Positions 24,616-34,698 of a DNA stretch of 64,000 nucleotides are shown piece after piece (position 1 is the stretch's first letter; each line of letters begins with the position of its first letter). This stretch comes from Ensifer sp. IC3342 (GTDB lineage: Bacteria > Pseudomonadota > Alphaproteobacteria > Rhizobiales > Rhizobiaceae). The stretch spans positions 20,297 to 84,296 of the forward strand of contig NZ_JADYVE010000020.1 in NCBI RefSeq assembly GCF_020193655.1, given 5' to 3'. The notes under the pieces are model-generated. The model saw only the letters and a program-made list of their open reading frames with translations. It was not told the DNA's origin and did not search any database. Both the position numbers and the translations under genes were made by a program.

Positions 24616-26238
24616 ATGGCTCACAAGCAGGTCCTTTTCCATTCGGCTGCCCGAGAAAAGATCTTGAAGGGCGCTTCGCAATTGGCCGATGCCGTTCGGG
24701 TCACACTTGGACCGCGGTCGAAAGCTGTCCTGATCGAAAGAAAATGGGGGCCTCCGATCGTCTGCAATGACGGGGTCACTATCGCCAAGGAATTCGACCT
24801 CAAGGATCCCGAAGAAAATCTCGGCGCGCGCATGCTGCGGCAAGCGGCGGAAAAGACAGGGGAAATCGTTGGCGACGGGACGACCACATCAACCATTCTT
24901 GCCCATGCGATTTTCGCCGATGGTCTGCGCAACGTGGTTGCGGGCGCAAGCGCGATCGACATCAAACACGGGCTTGACCGCGGCGTCAAACGAGCGGTCG
25001 CCGAACTCAAGAAGAACTCATGGCCCGTCTCCGAGAAGCGTGAAAAAGAACAGGTCGCGACGATTTCCGCCCACAACGACGCACAGATCGGCACACTGGT
25101 CGGAGACGCCATGGAAAAGGTCGGCGACGAAGGAGTCATCAGCGTGGAGGAATCCAAGACGACTGAGACGGTTCTCGAAGTCGTGGAGGGCATGCAATTC
25201 GATCGCGGTTATCTTTCTCCCTATTTCGTCACCGATGCCGAGCGAATGGAGGTCGTTCTCGAAAGCGCCGCGATCCTCCTGTTTGACCGCAAGATCAATT
25301 CGCTCAAGGATTGCGTGGAGCTTCTGGAGGCCGTCGCGAAAGCCGGGACACCGCTGCTCATCATTGCCGAAGATGTGGAAACCGAGGCCCTCGCGACTTT
25401 GATCGTCAACCAGATGCGCGGAACGCTTCGCAACTGCGCCGTCAAGGCGCCGGGGTTCGGAGACCGTCGCAAGGCCCTCTTGCAGGACATTGCCATACTC
25501 ACAGGTGGGCAGCTTATATCCGAGGAGTTGGGCATAAAGCTCGAAACGGTTATGCCCGAACAACTTGGCCGCGCCGAGCGAATCGTCATTACGAAAGACA
25601 CGACCACCATTATCGGTGGGGCGGGAGACAAGAAGGCCATCAGCGGCCGGGCGGAACAGATCCGCAAGGAAATCTCGACCACCACCAGCGACTATGACCG
25701 TGAAAAGCTCCAGGAGCGATTGGCGAAGCTTTCCGGCGGCGTAGCGGTTATCAAGGTGGGTGCAGCCACGGAAGCAGAGCTGAAAGCGAAGAAGGAAGCG
25801 CTTGATGATGCCATCAGCGCGACCAAGGCGGCCGTGGCCGAAGGCATCCTGCCGGGTGGCGGATTGGCCCTGCTGCGGTGCATCGCTGCCGTCGCAGAGG
25901 AGGAACAAGCCTGCGAAGGCGACGAACGCACCGGCATTCAGATCCTCAAGCGGGCACTGGAGACGCCGGCGCGACAGATCGCGGAAAACTCCGCAACCGA
26001 CGGCGGCGTCGTGGTTGCAAAGATGCTCGAGAGCGAGGGAAATTTCGGCTATGACGCCGGCCAGAAGGTCTATGTCGATCTGGTTGCGGCCGGCATCATC
26101 GACCCCACCAAAGTGATCCGCGTCGCGCTCGAAAATGCGGTGTCAGTCGCAAGTGTGCTGTTGCTGACCGAGGCCACGATGACGGAACTTCCTGAGACGC
26201 CGAAGGAGACAATGGCCGAAGCTGCGATGCAACCATAG
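24616..26238 (+). CDS. groEL: GroEL-type chaperonin paralogue
   Basis: A 540-residue chaperonin subunit. ATP-site motifs are present: VTLGPRSKAVLIE, NDGVTIAKEF and VGDGTTTSTILA, followed later by GILPGGGLALLR. Unlike housekeeping GroEL it starts MAHKQVLFHSAAREKI and ends MTELPETPKETMAEAAMQP without the Gly-Gly-Met tail. There is no groES beside it; the neighbour is instead a DUF1476 gene. GGAGGG sets the ATG at 24616. Rhizobia carry several groEL copies with specialised use, so this may be the oxygen-limited version working with a GroES from elsewhere. Confidence 0.95.
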   Translation: MAHKQVLFHSAAREKILKGASQLADAVRVTLGPRSKAVLIERKWGPPIVCNDGVTIAKEFDLKDPEENLGARMLRQAAEKTGEIVGDGTTTSTILAHAIFADGLRNVVAGASAIDIKHGLDRGVKRAVAELKKNSWPVSEKREKEQVATISAHNDAQIGTLVGDAMEKVGDEGVISVEESKTTETVLEVVEGMQFDRGYLSPYFVTDAERMEVVLESAAILLFDRKINSLKDCVELLEAVAKAGTPLLIIAEDVETEALATLIVNQMRGTLRNCAVKAPGFGDRRKALLQDIAILTGGQLISEELGIKLETVMPEQLGRAERIVITKDTTTIIGGAGDKKAISGRAEQIRKEISTTTSDYDREKLQERLAKLSGGVAVIKVGAATEAELKAKKEALDDAISATKAAVAEGILPGGGLALLRCIAAVAEEEQACEGDERTGIQILKRALETPARQIAENSATDGGVVVAKMLESEGNFGYDAGQKVYVDLVAAGIIDPTKVIRVALENAVSVASVLLLTEATMTELPETPKETMAEAAMQP

Positions 26239-26282
26239 TTGCAGCCCCTGATCGAGCTCACAGATGATCGGAGCAAGAAGTC

Positions 26283-26612
26283 ATGGAACTGACGGAGCGA
26301 GAGAAAGCGCTCGAAGAAAAGTACATCCTCGATTTCGAGCGTTCGTTGAGAGTTCGCGAGCGCCGAAACCGCCTGCTTGCCGGGTGGGCGGCACGGGCGC
26401 TCGATAGAGCCGACGCGACCGCCTACGCGGAGGAAGTGGCTGCAGCCGGACAGGCCGAAGCCGGCGACGATGATGTGCTGCGCAAGGTCCTTCGGGACTT
26501 CGAGAGCGCCGGGATCCCTGCGACCAGGGAACAGCTACAGGAAGAAATGCGAGCGCTGTTGTTTGTCGCCGCCGAACAGCTGGACGCCGAAAGCAAAGCG
26601 GATAGACGGTAG
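26283..26612 (+). CDS. DUF1476 protein, homologue of the alphaproteobacterial F1-ATPase zeta inhibitor
   Basis: A 109-residue helical protein whose sequence follows the DUF1476/zeta family throughout: LTEREKALEEKYILDFE, then RVRERRNRLLAGWAARAL, YAEEVAAAG, GDDDVLRKVLRDFESAGI and a last helix MRALLFVAAEQLD. In Paracoccus the zeta subunit blocks ATP hydrolysis by F1Fo-ATP synthase through its N-terminal segment. The gene lies 44 bases after groEL and would share its FNR/FixK box. This suggests shutting ATP hydrolysis when respiration stops. The role here is inferred from family; a housekeeping copy presumably exists elsewhere. Confidence 0.85.
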   Translation: MELTEREKALEEKYILDFERSLRVRERRNRLLAGWAARALDRADATAYAEEVAAAGQAEAGDDDVLRKVLRDFESAGIPATREQLQEEMRALLFVAAEQLDAESKADRR

Positions 26613-26622
26613 GTCTGCCTCC

Positions 26623-29007
26623 CTATCTCGTCTTCCCAACCCTTTCCGCCGCCGCCACGGCCTGCTTCACCGCCACAAAACTGTCGGGTGTGACCGATAC
26701 GGAGTCGATGCCACATTCGACCAGGAATGCCGCGAAATCGGGATGATCGCTGGGTGCCTGGCCGCAAAGGCCGATCTTGGCGCCGGCCCGGCGAGCTTCG
26801 GTGATCACCTTGGAGATCATCCATTTCACGGCTTCATCCTGCTCGTCGAACAAGGAAGCGAGATCCTCCGAATCCCTGTCGACACCGAGCGTCAATTGGG
26901 TGAGGTCATTCGAGCCGATCGAGAAGCCATCGAAAAGCCGCGCGAAATCCGCCGCGAGGATGACGTTGGACGGTATCTCGCACATAACATAGACCTGTAA
27001 CCCGTTGACCCCGCGATGAAGACCGTTTTCGGCCATCACCTGAAGGACCTTCTCGGCTTCCTTGATCGACCGGCAGAAGGGAATCATCACGACGACGTTT
27101 CCAAAGCCCATCACCTCGCGCAGCCGCTTGATCGCTCGGCACTCAAGTGCAAAGCCGTCGCGATATTTCGGCGAATAGTAACGAGAGGCGCCGCGAAAAC
27201 CGATCATCGGATTCTCTTCCTGCGGCTCGAATTCGGCGCCGCCGCATAGCCCGGCATATTCGTTCGTCTTGAAATCGCTCATGCGCACGATGATCGGCTT
27301 GGGATAGGCAACTGCAGCGAGACGCGCCAGGCCGCGCGAAAGTTCGTCGACGAAATAGTCGGTCCGCTCCGCATAGCCCGATGTCAGCGCAGCGATCCTC
27401 TGCTTTGCCGATTGATCGCGCAGCCGATCGAAGTGCACGAGGGCCATGGGATGGATCTGTATGGCATTGCTGATCACGAATTCCATCCGTGCAAGCCCGA
27501 TGCCGCCGGCCGGGAGCCTCCACCAGCGGGAAGCCGATTGCGGATTGGCAAGGTTCAACATCACCTTCGTCCGCGTTTCCGGAATTTCGGTGAGGCTGAT
27601 CGTCTCCGCCTTGAATTCGGCGTGCCCTTCATAGATACGGCCCTCATCGCCCTCGGCGCAGGACACGGTGATGATTGCGCCCGTGTGCAAGAGCCTTGTC
27701 GCGTTCTCTGCACCGACGATTGCAGGAAGGCCAAGCTCGCGACTGACGATGGCTGCATGAGAGGTACGTCCGCCATGATCAGTGACGATGGCCGCGGCGC
27801 GCTTCATGAGCGGCACCCAGTCCGGGTCGGTGGTTTTGGTAACCAGAATAGAGCCGTCGCTGAACTTGCCGATGTCGTCGGGATGCTCGATGAGGCACAC
27901 GGGACCCGCCGCGATGGCACTGCCTATCGCGAGGCCCTTTGCCAGGAGGCGCCCCTTCTTGCCGATCTGATAGGTTGGAAGTTGATCGGCGGCTGCTTTC
28001 GCCTGCACGGTCTCGGGCCGGGCCTGCACGATGTGGAGTTGGCCGTTCCGACCATCTTTTGCCCATTCGATGTCCATGGCACAGCCATAGTGCTCCTCGA
28101 TGACTACCGCCCAGCGCGCGAGTTTGAGAACCTCCTCATCGGCGAGCACCATTGTCGCCTGTTCTTCTCGTGAGGTGGAGACGCCCCGGGTAGGCTCGAA
28201 ACTATTGCCGTACGTGAGCTTCCGGGTCTTCGTGCCGCACCTCTTCTGAATTATCGGCGCAAGGGCAGTGTCGCTAAGCAGCGGTTTGAAGACGCGGTAT
28301 TCGTCGGGATCGACGGTACCCCTGACGACATACTCTCCAAGGCCCCACGCTGCATTGATCAGAACGACCTTATCAAAGCCGGTCTCGGTCTCGATCGAGA
28401 ACATGACGCCTGCACTTCCGAGGTCGGAACGGACCATTTCCTGGACGCCGACGGACAAAGCCACCTTCATGTGATCAAAACCATTTACCTTGCGGTAGCT
28501 TATGGCTCGATCGGTAAAGAGCGAGGCATAGCAACGGCGACATGCGCTCATCAGTGCCCCCTCACCGACGATATTGAGAAAACTTTCCTGCTGCCCGGCA
28601 AAGCTCGCCGTCGGCAGGTCTTCGGCGGTTGCGCTGGAGCGAACGGCAACCGAGGCCGCTTCGATGTCGAGCCTGCGCGACAACGTACGGTAGGCGGCAG
28701 TTATTTCCGCTTCGATCTCGGGGGGCCAGCTACCCCGGAGAATGTTCTCCCGTATGGCGGCACCCGTCTCGGCGAGGGTGGCTCCACCGGCCTCCCATTT
28801 CTCAAGCAGGGCAGCAATCGGTGCGCGCAAGTCATTGGCATCGATGAAGTTCCAATAGGCCTGCGCTGTCGTCGCAAAACCACCCGGAACCTTGATGCCA
28901 TGCGAAGAAAGCCCGGTGATCATCTCGCCGAGTGACGCGTTCTTGCCGCCTACACTGGCGATATCGCGCCGCGTCACATCCTCGAACCAGATAACTGAAG
29001 CGGGCAT
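26623..29007 (-). CDS. ppsA: Phosphoenolpyruvate synthase
   Basis: A 794-residue pyruvate, water dikinase. The N-terminal nucleotide domain includes VGGKNASLGEMI and SVAVRSSATAEDLPTASFAG. The swivelling domain has phospho-histidine in TDHGGRTSHAAIVSREL, and the PEP domain has GSNDLTQLTLGVDRDS and the active Cys in GLCGQAPSDHPDF. It converts pyruvate and ATP to PEP, AMP and phosphate, supporting gluconeogenesis. GGAGGAC precedes the ATG. One FNR/FixK box sits between it and the divergent glucokinase gene, 119 bases from this start, so both directions of hexose-triose flux are controlled from one site. Confidence 0.95.
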   Translation of the reverse strand: MPASVIWFEDVTRRDIASVGGKNASLGEMITGLSSHGIKVPGGFATTAQAYWNFIDANDLRAPIAALLEKWEAGGATLAETGAAIRENILRGSWPPEIEAEITAAYRTLSRRLDIEAASVAVRSSATAEDLPTASFAGQQESFLNIVGEGALMSACRRCYASLFTDRAISYRKVNGFDHMKVALSVGVQEMVRSDLGSAGVMFSIETETGFDKVVLINAAWGLGEYVVRGTVDPDEYRVFKPLLSDTALAPIIQKRCGTKTRKLTYGNSFEPTRGVSTSREEQATMVLADEEVLKLARWAVVIEEHYGCAMDIEWAKDGRNGQLHIVQARPETVQAKAAADQLPTYQIGKKGRLLAKGLAIGSAIAAGPVCLIEHPDDIGKFSDGSILVTKTTDPDWVPLMKRAAAIVTDHGGRTSHAAIVSRELGLPAIVGAENATRLLHTGAIITVSCAEGDEGRIYEGHAEFKAETISLTEIPETRTKVMLNLANPQSASRWWRLPAGGIGLARMEFVISNAIQIHPMALVHFDRLRDQSAKQRIAALTSGYAERTDYFVDELSRGLARLAAVAYPKPIIVRMSDFKTNEYAGLCGGAEFEPQEENPMIGFRGASRYYSPKYRDGFALECRAIKRLREVMGFGNVVVMIPFCRSIKEAEKVLQVMAENGLHRGVNGLQVYVMCEIPSNVILAADFARLFDGFSIGSNDLTQLTLGVDRDSEDLASLFDEQDEAVKWMISKVITEARRAGAKIGLCGQAPSDHPDFAAFLVECGIDSVSVTPDSFVAVKQAVAAAERVGKTR

Positions 29008-29126
29008 TTCGTCCTCCGGTGGTTGAGAGCGGCACGTGATGGAAATGGCGATTCATGCCTCGCTTGCTCCGCTCAGGCCTCCGTCCCGATACAGCGATAC
29101 CCTATGCTTGCACGAAGTCGGTGACC

Positions 29127-29140
29127 TTGACGTCCATCAA
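29127..29140. promoter_or_regulatory. FNR/FixK box TTGACGTCCATCAA shared by ppsA and glucokinase
   Basis: Single perfect TTGA-N6-TCAA in the divergent gap, 119 bases from ppsA and 60 from the glucokinase start. Confidence 0.8.
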
Positions 29141-29200
29141 AGTGGGAACGGGTGCCTTCCTACATACTGGCGGCATGCGGCGAATATGTTGGAGGTCGTG

Positions 29201-30154
29201 GTGAACAAATTCACTCATGGCGCTGTCGTGGCCGACATTGGCGAGACACACATGCGCTTCGCGGTCGTCAACTCCGACAGGCTGACGATCGAAGATTATG
29301 TGCAGTTCGGAAACGACGTGTTTGCCTCGGTGAAGGAGGCCTTGGCCGCTTACCTGCGCTCCCTGCCGACTTTTCCGCCCGCATTGGCTATCGCAATCGC
29401 AAACGGCGGATTTTTGCCAAGCGAGTCGGAACGCAAGCCCACGGCCGAGACTGTCGGAGAGGCTCTTGGTTTTGAGCGCATTCATGTCGTCGATCCGCTC
29501 GACGCGCTTTCGCTGATATTACCCGATCTCGCGCAGCATGACGTCGTACGCCTGGGCAGGGGGGAAGCCGATGCGCACGCAACGAGGGCGGTCTTAAGTG
29601 TCGGCGCCGCGCTTGGCGTCGGAACGCTAAGTCAAATCGGCGGCTCGTGGACAGAATTTCATGCTCACGGTGGCAGCATCTCCTTTGCGCCCCAAACGCA
29701 AGAGGAACTTGATATTCTGGAGCGCATTCGCTGCGATACGGACCACGTTTCCGTCGAGCATCTGTTGTCAGGCCCGGGACTTGGGCATCTCTACGAGATC
29801 CTGCTTGAGAGTTCGGGACAGCCGGTGCGCCCTCTTGCGGCCGCAGATGTTGTCACCGCTGGCCTCCAGGGGGGCGATCGCCCCGCCGCAGCGGCTCTGA
29901 GCCATTTCGCCACCTGGCTCGGCAGATTTGCTGGTGATATGGCGCTGCTCTATGACGCGCGCGGCGGTGTCTATCTGTGGGGGCCGCTCCTAAGGAAGAT
30001 GGAAAGCCTCCTCTGCAAAGGAACCTTCCGTCTCGCATTCGAGGCAAAGGGAAGGCGGTCAACCTGGTTGTCGCAAATACCGGTATTCCTGATCAGGAGC
30101 GAGGATGCCATCCTGCGCGGTGCGGCAAAGGCACTTGCTCAAAAGGTGGGGTGA
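29201..30154 (+). CDS. glk: Glucokinase family protein
   Basis: About 317 residues with the ASKHA fold of bacterial glucokinases: phosphate-1 loop AVVADIGETHMRFAVV, central LAIAIANGGF and VDPLDALSLI, glucose-site region HAHGGSISFAPQTQEEL, and GGVYLWGPLLRKM near the C-terminus. It would phosphorylate glucose with ATP. GGAGG at 29191 fits a GTG start at 29201; ATG at 29186 lies before that ribosome site. The phosphate-1 loop reads DIGETHMRF rather than the usual DIGGTNARF, and the usual NDF catalytic segment reads VDPLDAL, so activity may be altered. Confidence 0.8.
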   Translation: MNKFTHGAVVADIGETHMRFAVVNSDRLTIEDYVQFGNDVFASVKEALAAYLRSLPTFPPALAIAIANGGFLPSESERKPTAETVGEALGFERIHVVDPLDALSLILPDLAQHDVVRLGRGEADAHATRAVLSVGAALGVGTLSQIGGSWTEFHAHGGSISFAPQTQEELDILERIRCDTDHVSVEHLLSGPGLGHLYEILLESSGQPVRPLAAADVVTAGLQGGDRPAAAALSHFATWLGRFAGDMALLYDARGGVYLWGPLLRKMESLLCKGTFRLAFEAKGRRSTWLSQIPVFLIRSEDAILRGAAKALAQKVG

Positions 30155-30497
30155 CGCGCGAGCACCCCTTCATTACCGAGGTCCGCGGAAGGCGCCGCTT
30201 GACTGGTCAGCGGGCGGAGTGCCGAAATTTCTGTCGCGTCCGGCTTCTGCCTGCCTATGGTGGGACAACCCTTGATCGGCAGCACGCTGAAAAGCGAGGC
30301 AATCATGAGCGCGATGATGATCAGAAGCAGCCGGTTTCGTAATGGCTGTCTGGATACGATGGAATACGTTGCACCTGATCATAGTCGGGGTTTCACTGAC
30401 CTTCATCGTTACCGGCGAACGATAGCTGCTCAAGCACATCAGACATTGAGACAACGTGCTTTGCTATTCGTCAAAGGAGGACGGCTTCCACGCCCCT
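30155..30497. other. Intergenic region, no convincing gene
   Basis: No supported gene. A 27-codon frame at 30342-30425 encodes a single hydrophobic segment (NTLHLIIVGVSLTFIV) but lacks a good ribosome site and may be the relic of a membrane protein. Confidence 0.45.
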
Positions 30498-30511
30498 TTG
30501 ACGCGGATCAA
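30498..30511 (+). promoter_or_regulatory. FNR/FixK box TTGACGCGGATCAA upstream of usp
   Basis: Perfect TTGA-N6-TCAA 91 bases before the Usp start at 30603. Confidence 0.8.
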
Positions 30512-30602
30512 TGAGGCTCCCGCTGCATAAGACTTTAATGAGATAGCCTGCGAGGAGCGCGGCAGAAGCTGGCCAGAGTGGCATTTTAAACGGAGCAAGA
30601 CC

Positions 30603-31433
30603 ATGTCATTCAAGACGATCCTCGCGGTAGTCGGCGTTTCGCAGACCGACCGCGACCTGCAGGTGGCTACAGATATCTCCGATCAAGTCTCCGCGCACTT
30701 AAGCGCTTTTATCGTCGGCTTTGCGCCACAACCGACCGGGCGGTATGCAACGCTTGCCCCGGCGTGGCTCGAACAGCGCGAGCGAAACCTGCAGGCCCTT
30801 GGCGAAGCCGCGAAGAAGGCTCGCGACAAGCTCTCGACTCGGGAGATTTCATTTGATGTCGACAGCATCTACGCGGAGGTGGCAGGTGCCACCTACGACA
30901 TAGGCGAACGTGCGCTCTATGCCGATCTTATCCTGATCGGTCCCGGCGCCTTCGAGGACGACGATCTCAAGAAGCAGATTGTCGGCGGTGGCCTCTTCCA
31001 ATCGGAACGTCCGGTGTTGTTCATCCCGCCCGCGTGTACCCCGACGCTCAAGCCGAAGACCATCCTGTTGGCCTGGGACTCGCGTGCTCAATCCGCACAT
31101 GCGGCGCGAGAAGCACTCCAGTTGATGGCCAACGCCGATTCCGTTCACGTCACCATGGTGGATCCTACGGCGACGCTCAGGACGAGCGGCGATGAGCCCG
31201 GAGCAGATGTCGCCGCCTATCTTTCCCGCCACGGCATCAATGTGACGGTGGATCCGCTGCCGAGCGCGGGCCGCACCGTGGCGCAGGTCCTGCAGCGACA
31301 TGCGTATGATGTGGCCGCCGACATGATCGTCATGGGGGCCTATGGTCATTCCCGGCTGCGCGAGCTCGTATTCGGTGGCGTCACGCGATCGATGCTTAAC
31401 GAAGCCCGGCTTCCCGTATTGATGGCCCGATGA
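30603..31433 (+). CDS. Universal stress protein, two tandem Usp domains
   Basis: A 276-residue tandem Usp beginning MSFKTILAVVGVSQTDRDLQ. The second domain ends VMGAYGHSRLRELVFGGVTR, with the ATP-binding loop. It is clearly paralogous to the protein at 47619: both share the RHGI(N/K)VTVD(P/R)LPSAGR segment and the GEEPGADV-like block. The ribosome site is GGAG, and the FNR/FixK box lies 91 bases upstream. The next 170 bases hold a remnant of an attachment-family gene rather than an operon partner. Confidence 0.93.
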   Translation: MSFKTILAVVGVSQTDRDLQVATDISDQVSAHLSAFIVGFAPQPTGRYATLAPAWLEQRERNLQALGEAAKKARDKLSTREISFDVDSIYAEVAGATYDIGERALYADLILIGPGAFEDDDLKKQIVGGGLFQSERPVLFIPPACTPTLKPKTILLAWDSRAQSAHAAREALQLMANADSVHVTMVDPTATLRTSGDEPGADVAAYLSRHGINVTVDPLPSAGRTVAQVLQRHAYDVAADMIVMGAYGHSRLRELVFGGVTRSMLNEARLPVLMAR

Positions 31434-31449
31434 TGAAACGGAAGATTGT

Positions 31450-31545
31450 GAACGCTTGCGATTGAGGCCAGCCGCCGAAGTGGCCAAGGATCCGGTGAGA
31501 TTTTCAATCCCGGAGATCGAGCATTATCTTTCGCAATCATACCTA
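31450..31545 (+). pseudogene. C-terminal remnant of a host attachment family gene
   Basis: About 30 codons reading LRPAAEVAKDPVRFSIPEIE and HYLSQ, closely matching the end of the intact protein at 1457-1903 (AEVAKDLAKFPIPEIEQHL). The rest of the gene is gone. As at 1903-1975, an ABC ATPase GTG start follows after a similar short spacer, so the two loci descend from one duplicated segment. Confidence 0.75.
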
Positions 31546-31606
31546 CCTGAGACGGGCGAGTTTCGCGGTGGTCGCGGCCACACGCCGACGACCCGAGGAG
31601 TGAGTG

Positions 31607-32326
<720 letters not shown>

Positions 32327-32328
32327 GC

Positions 32329-34695
32329 ATGATGAGCAGTCTCGATCGCAAGCTCATCCGTGAACTCTGGAGGCTGAAGGCTCAGGTTCTTGCGATCGCA
32401 CTGGTGATCGCGTCCGGTACCGCCCTGCTTATCATGGCGCTGACGACGATCGAGGCGCTCGAGCAGACGACCGCCGCCTATTACGAGCGGACGCGTTTTG
32501 CCGATGTGTTTGCCCAGGCAAAGCGCGCGCCCGAAAATCTCCAGCGCGAAATCGCTGATATTCCAGGCGTCCGCCTCGTGGAGACGCGTATCGTCGAAGG
32601 TGCCATTCTCGATATGCCCGGCTTTGCCGAGCCGGTCGTTGCGCAAATGCTCTCGCTGCCAGAACGGGGCCCCCAGCTTCTGAACGCGTTGGTTGTCAGA
32701 TCCGGACGCCTGGCCGACCCGACCCGGCCCGACGAGGTGGTCGTCAGCGAGCCCTTCGCCGAGGCTCACCAATTGAAGCCCGGCGACAATTTCGATGCCG
32801 TCTTGAGGGGGCGTAAACGCACGCTGCAGGTCGTCGGCACGGCGCTCAGCCCCGAATTTGTCTACGCGATTGCCCCCGGCGGTCTCATGCCGGACGACGA
32901 GCGCTTCGGCATCCTCTGGATGGGGCACGATGCATTGGCGGCTGCCTTCGACCTCAAGGCATCTTTCAACAGTATCACGCTCAGCCTACTGCCCGGCGCT
33001 GACGAAAAAGACGTTATCCGCCGGCTCGACGGCCTGCTCGCCCCGTTCGGCGGCGTCGGAGCCAATGGCCGCGCCGACCAGACCTCGAACTGGTTCCTAG
33101 AAAGCGAGATCGCCCAGCAAAAGAACATGTCGCGGATCATGCCGACTATCTTCCTCGCGGTCGCCGCCTTTCTGACCAACATGGTTATGGCACGGCTGAT
33201 TGAGACGGAACGCCGCGAAATCGGGCTCCTGAAGGCCTTCGGCTATGGCAATTGGGCTATCGGCTGGCACTACGCCAAGATGGTCCTCGTCATCGGCACG
33301 ATAGGTATTCTCATCGGCTCCCTGATCGGCGCCTGGCTCGGCCACTGGAACACGGAGCTCTACACCAAGTTCTATCGCTTTCCGTTCCTGCTCTATCGCC
33401 CCGGGCCTGCCGGCTTCGTCATCGCGGGCGCTATCAGCCTCGGTGCGGCGCTCGCCGGCAGTCTCGTCGCGGTGCGCCGGGCCGTCCGGCTTCCTCCTGC
33501 GGAAGCCATGCTGCCCCCTTCCCCGCCGGTCTATCGGCGCATCTGGGCGTCGCGGACGGCGCTCGCCGGCGCATTGGACGAGCCGTCGCGCATGATCCTC
33601 CGGCGCATCATCCGATGGCCGGTCAGGGCGTTCCTCGCGAGCCTCGGCCTCGCCATGTCGATCGCTGTGCTGATCATGGCGCTGCAATGGGTCGATGCCA
33701 TAGATTCCCTTGCCGAGACCGCCTTCGAGCGTGGACAGCACCAGGACGCGACGGTTGCCTTCAACGACCTGCAGCCGATCGACACCATCGCAGACTTCGA
33801 GAACCTGCCGGGCGTCCTGGCGGCGGAGCCCTATCGCTTTGTCTCGGCACGCATCCGTCACGCTCATCTCTCCGAGCGACAAGGCATCATAGGCGCCCCG
33901 ACCGGCGCCATCCTCAGCCCCGTCTTCGACGTCGACCGCGGGCGTATCGAGGTTCCTCCCGGCGGGCTCATGGTCTCACGCAAGCTCGCTGAGCTTCTCG
34001 ATGTGAGCGCTGGCGAAACCGTGGACGTCGAACTCCTGGAAGGGCGCCAGACGCGACTGAGCCTGCCAGTAGCGCAAGTCTTCGAAACCTATCTCGGCAC
34101 GCCCGCCTATATGGACATGACCGCGCTCAACCGCGTGGCCGGCGATGGCCGCGTCGTGAGCGGCCTGCACATACGCGTCGATGCTCCGAGCCGCGCGACG
34201 TTGCTGGCAAGACTCAAAGACATCCCCAATATCGCCGCTGTGCTTTTTCGCCAGGCCGCGATCGACACGTTCTACAAGACGATGGGAGAAACGATCTTTA
34301 TCTTCATCGGCTTCTTCGTCGCCTTCTCGATGACGCTTTCAGTCGGCGTCACCTACAATTCGATCCGCATCGCGCTTTCCGAACGGGCGCGCGAATTGGC
34401 GACGCTCCGCGTCCTCGGCTTCAGCCGCTGGGAGATCTCCTACATCCTGCTTGGCGAAGTCGGCATACTGACATGGATCGCGATCCCGCTCGGCGCAATC
34501 ATCGGCTATGGCCTTGCATGGTACATGACGAGTGCCTTCGAGACGGAACTCTACCGCGTGCCGCTCGTCTTGAGGGATGCGACTTACGGCAAGGCGGCGC
34601 TGATCGCGCTCGCGGCCACGCTGGTCTGCGCCGCGATCGTGCGTCGGCGGCTCGATCGTCTGGACCTGATCGCAGTGCTGAAGACAAGGGAGTAG
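32329..34695 (+). CDS. FtsX/MacB-type ABC permease
   Basis: A 788-residue inner-membrane protein with two FtsX domains: N-terminal helix (LIRELWRLKAQVLAIALVIA), a large periplasmic domain, helices around 280-400, then a repeat of the same layout with a second periplasmic domain and final helices ending IAVLKTRE. The EIGLLKAFGYGNW and ELATLRVLGFSRWEIS loops are the FtsX coupling motifs. It would use the ATPase encoded just upstream for mechanotransmission-type export or lipoprotein/peptide handling. An alternative GTG at 32323 overlaps the ATPase stop; both starts are plausible. Confidence 0.92.
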   Translation: MMSSLDRKLIRELWRLKAQVLAIALVIASGTALLIMALTTIEALEQTTAAYYERTRFADVFAQAKRAPENLQREIADIPGVRLVETRIVEGAILDMPGFAEPVVAQMLSLPERGPQLLNALVVRSGRLADPTRPDEVVVSEPFAEAHQLKPGDNFDAVLRGRKRTLQVVGTALSPEFVYAIAPGGLMPDDERFGILWMGHDALAAAFDLKASFNSITLSLLPGADEKDVIRRLDGLLAPFGGVGANGRADQTSNWFLESEIAQQKNMSRIMPTIFLAVAAFLTNMVMARLIETERREIGLLKAFGYGNWAIGWHYAKMVLVIGTIGILIGSLIGAWLGHWNTELYTKFYRFPFLLYRPGPAGFVIAGAISLGAALAGSLVAVRRAVRLPPAEAMLPPSPPVYRRIWASRTALAGALDEPSRMILRRIIRWPVRAFLASLGLAMSIAVLIMALQWVDAIDSLAETAFERGQHQDATVAFNDLQPIDTIADFENLPGVLAAEPYRFVSARIRHAHLSERQGIIGAPTGAILSPVFDVDRGRIEVPPGGLMVSRKLAELLDVSAGETVDVELLEGRQTRLSLPVAQVFETYLGTPAYMDMTALNRVAGDGRVVSGLHIRVDAPSRATLLARLKDIPNIAAVLFRQAAIDTFYKTMGETIFIFIGFFVAFSMTLSVGVTYNSIRIALSERARELATLRVLGFSRWEISYILLGEVGILTWIAIPLGAIIGYGLAWYMTSAFETELYRVPLVLRDATYGKAALIALAATLVCAAIVRRRLDRLDLIAVLKTRE

Positions 34696-34698
34696 TCC

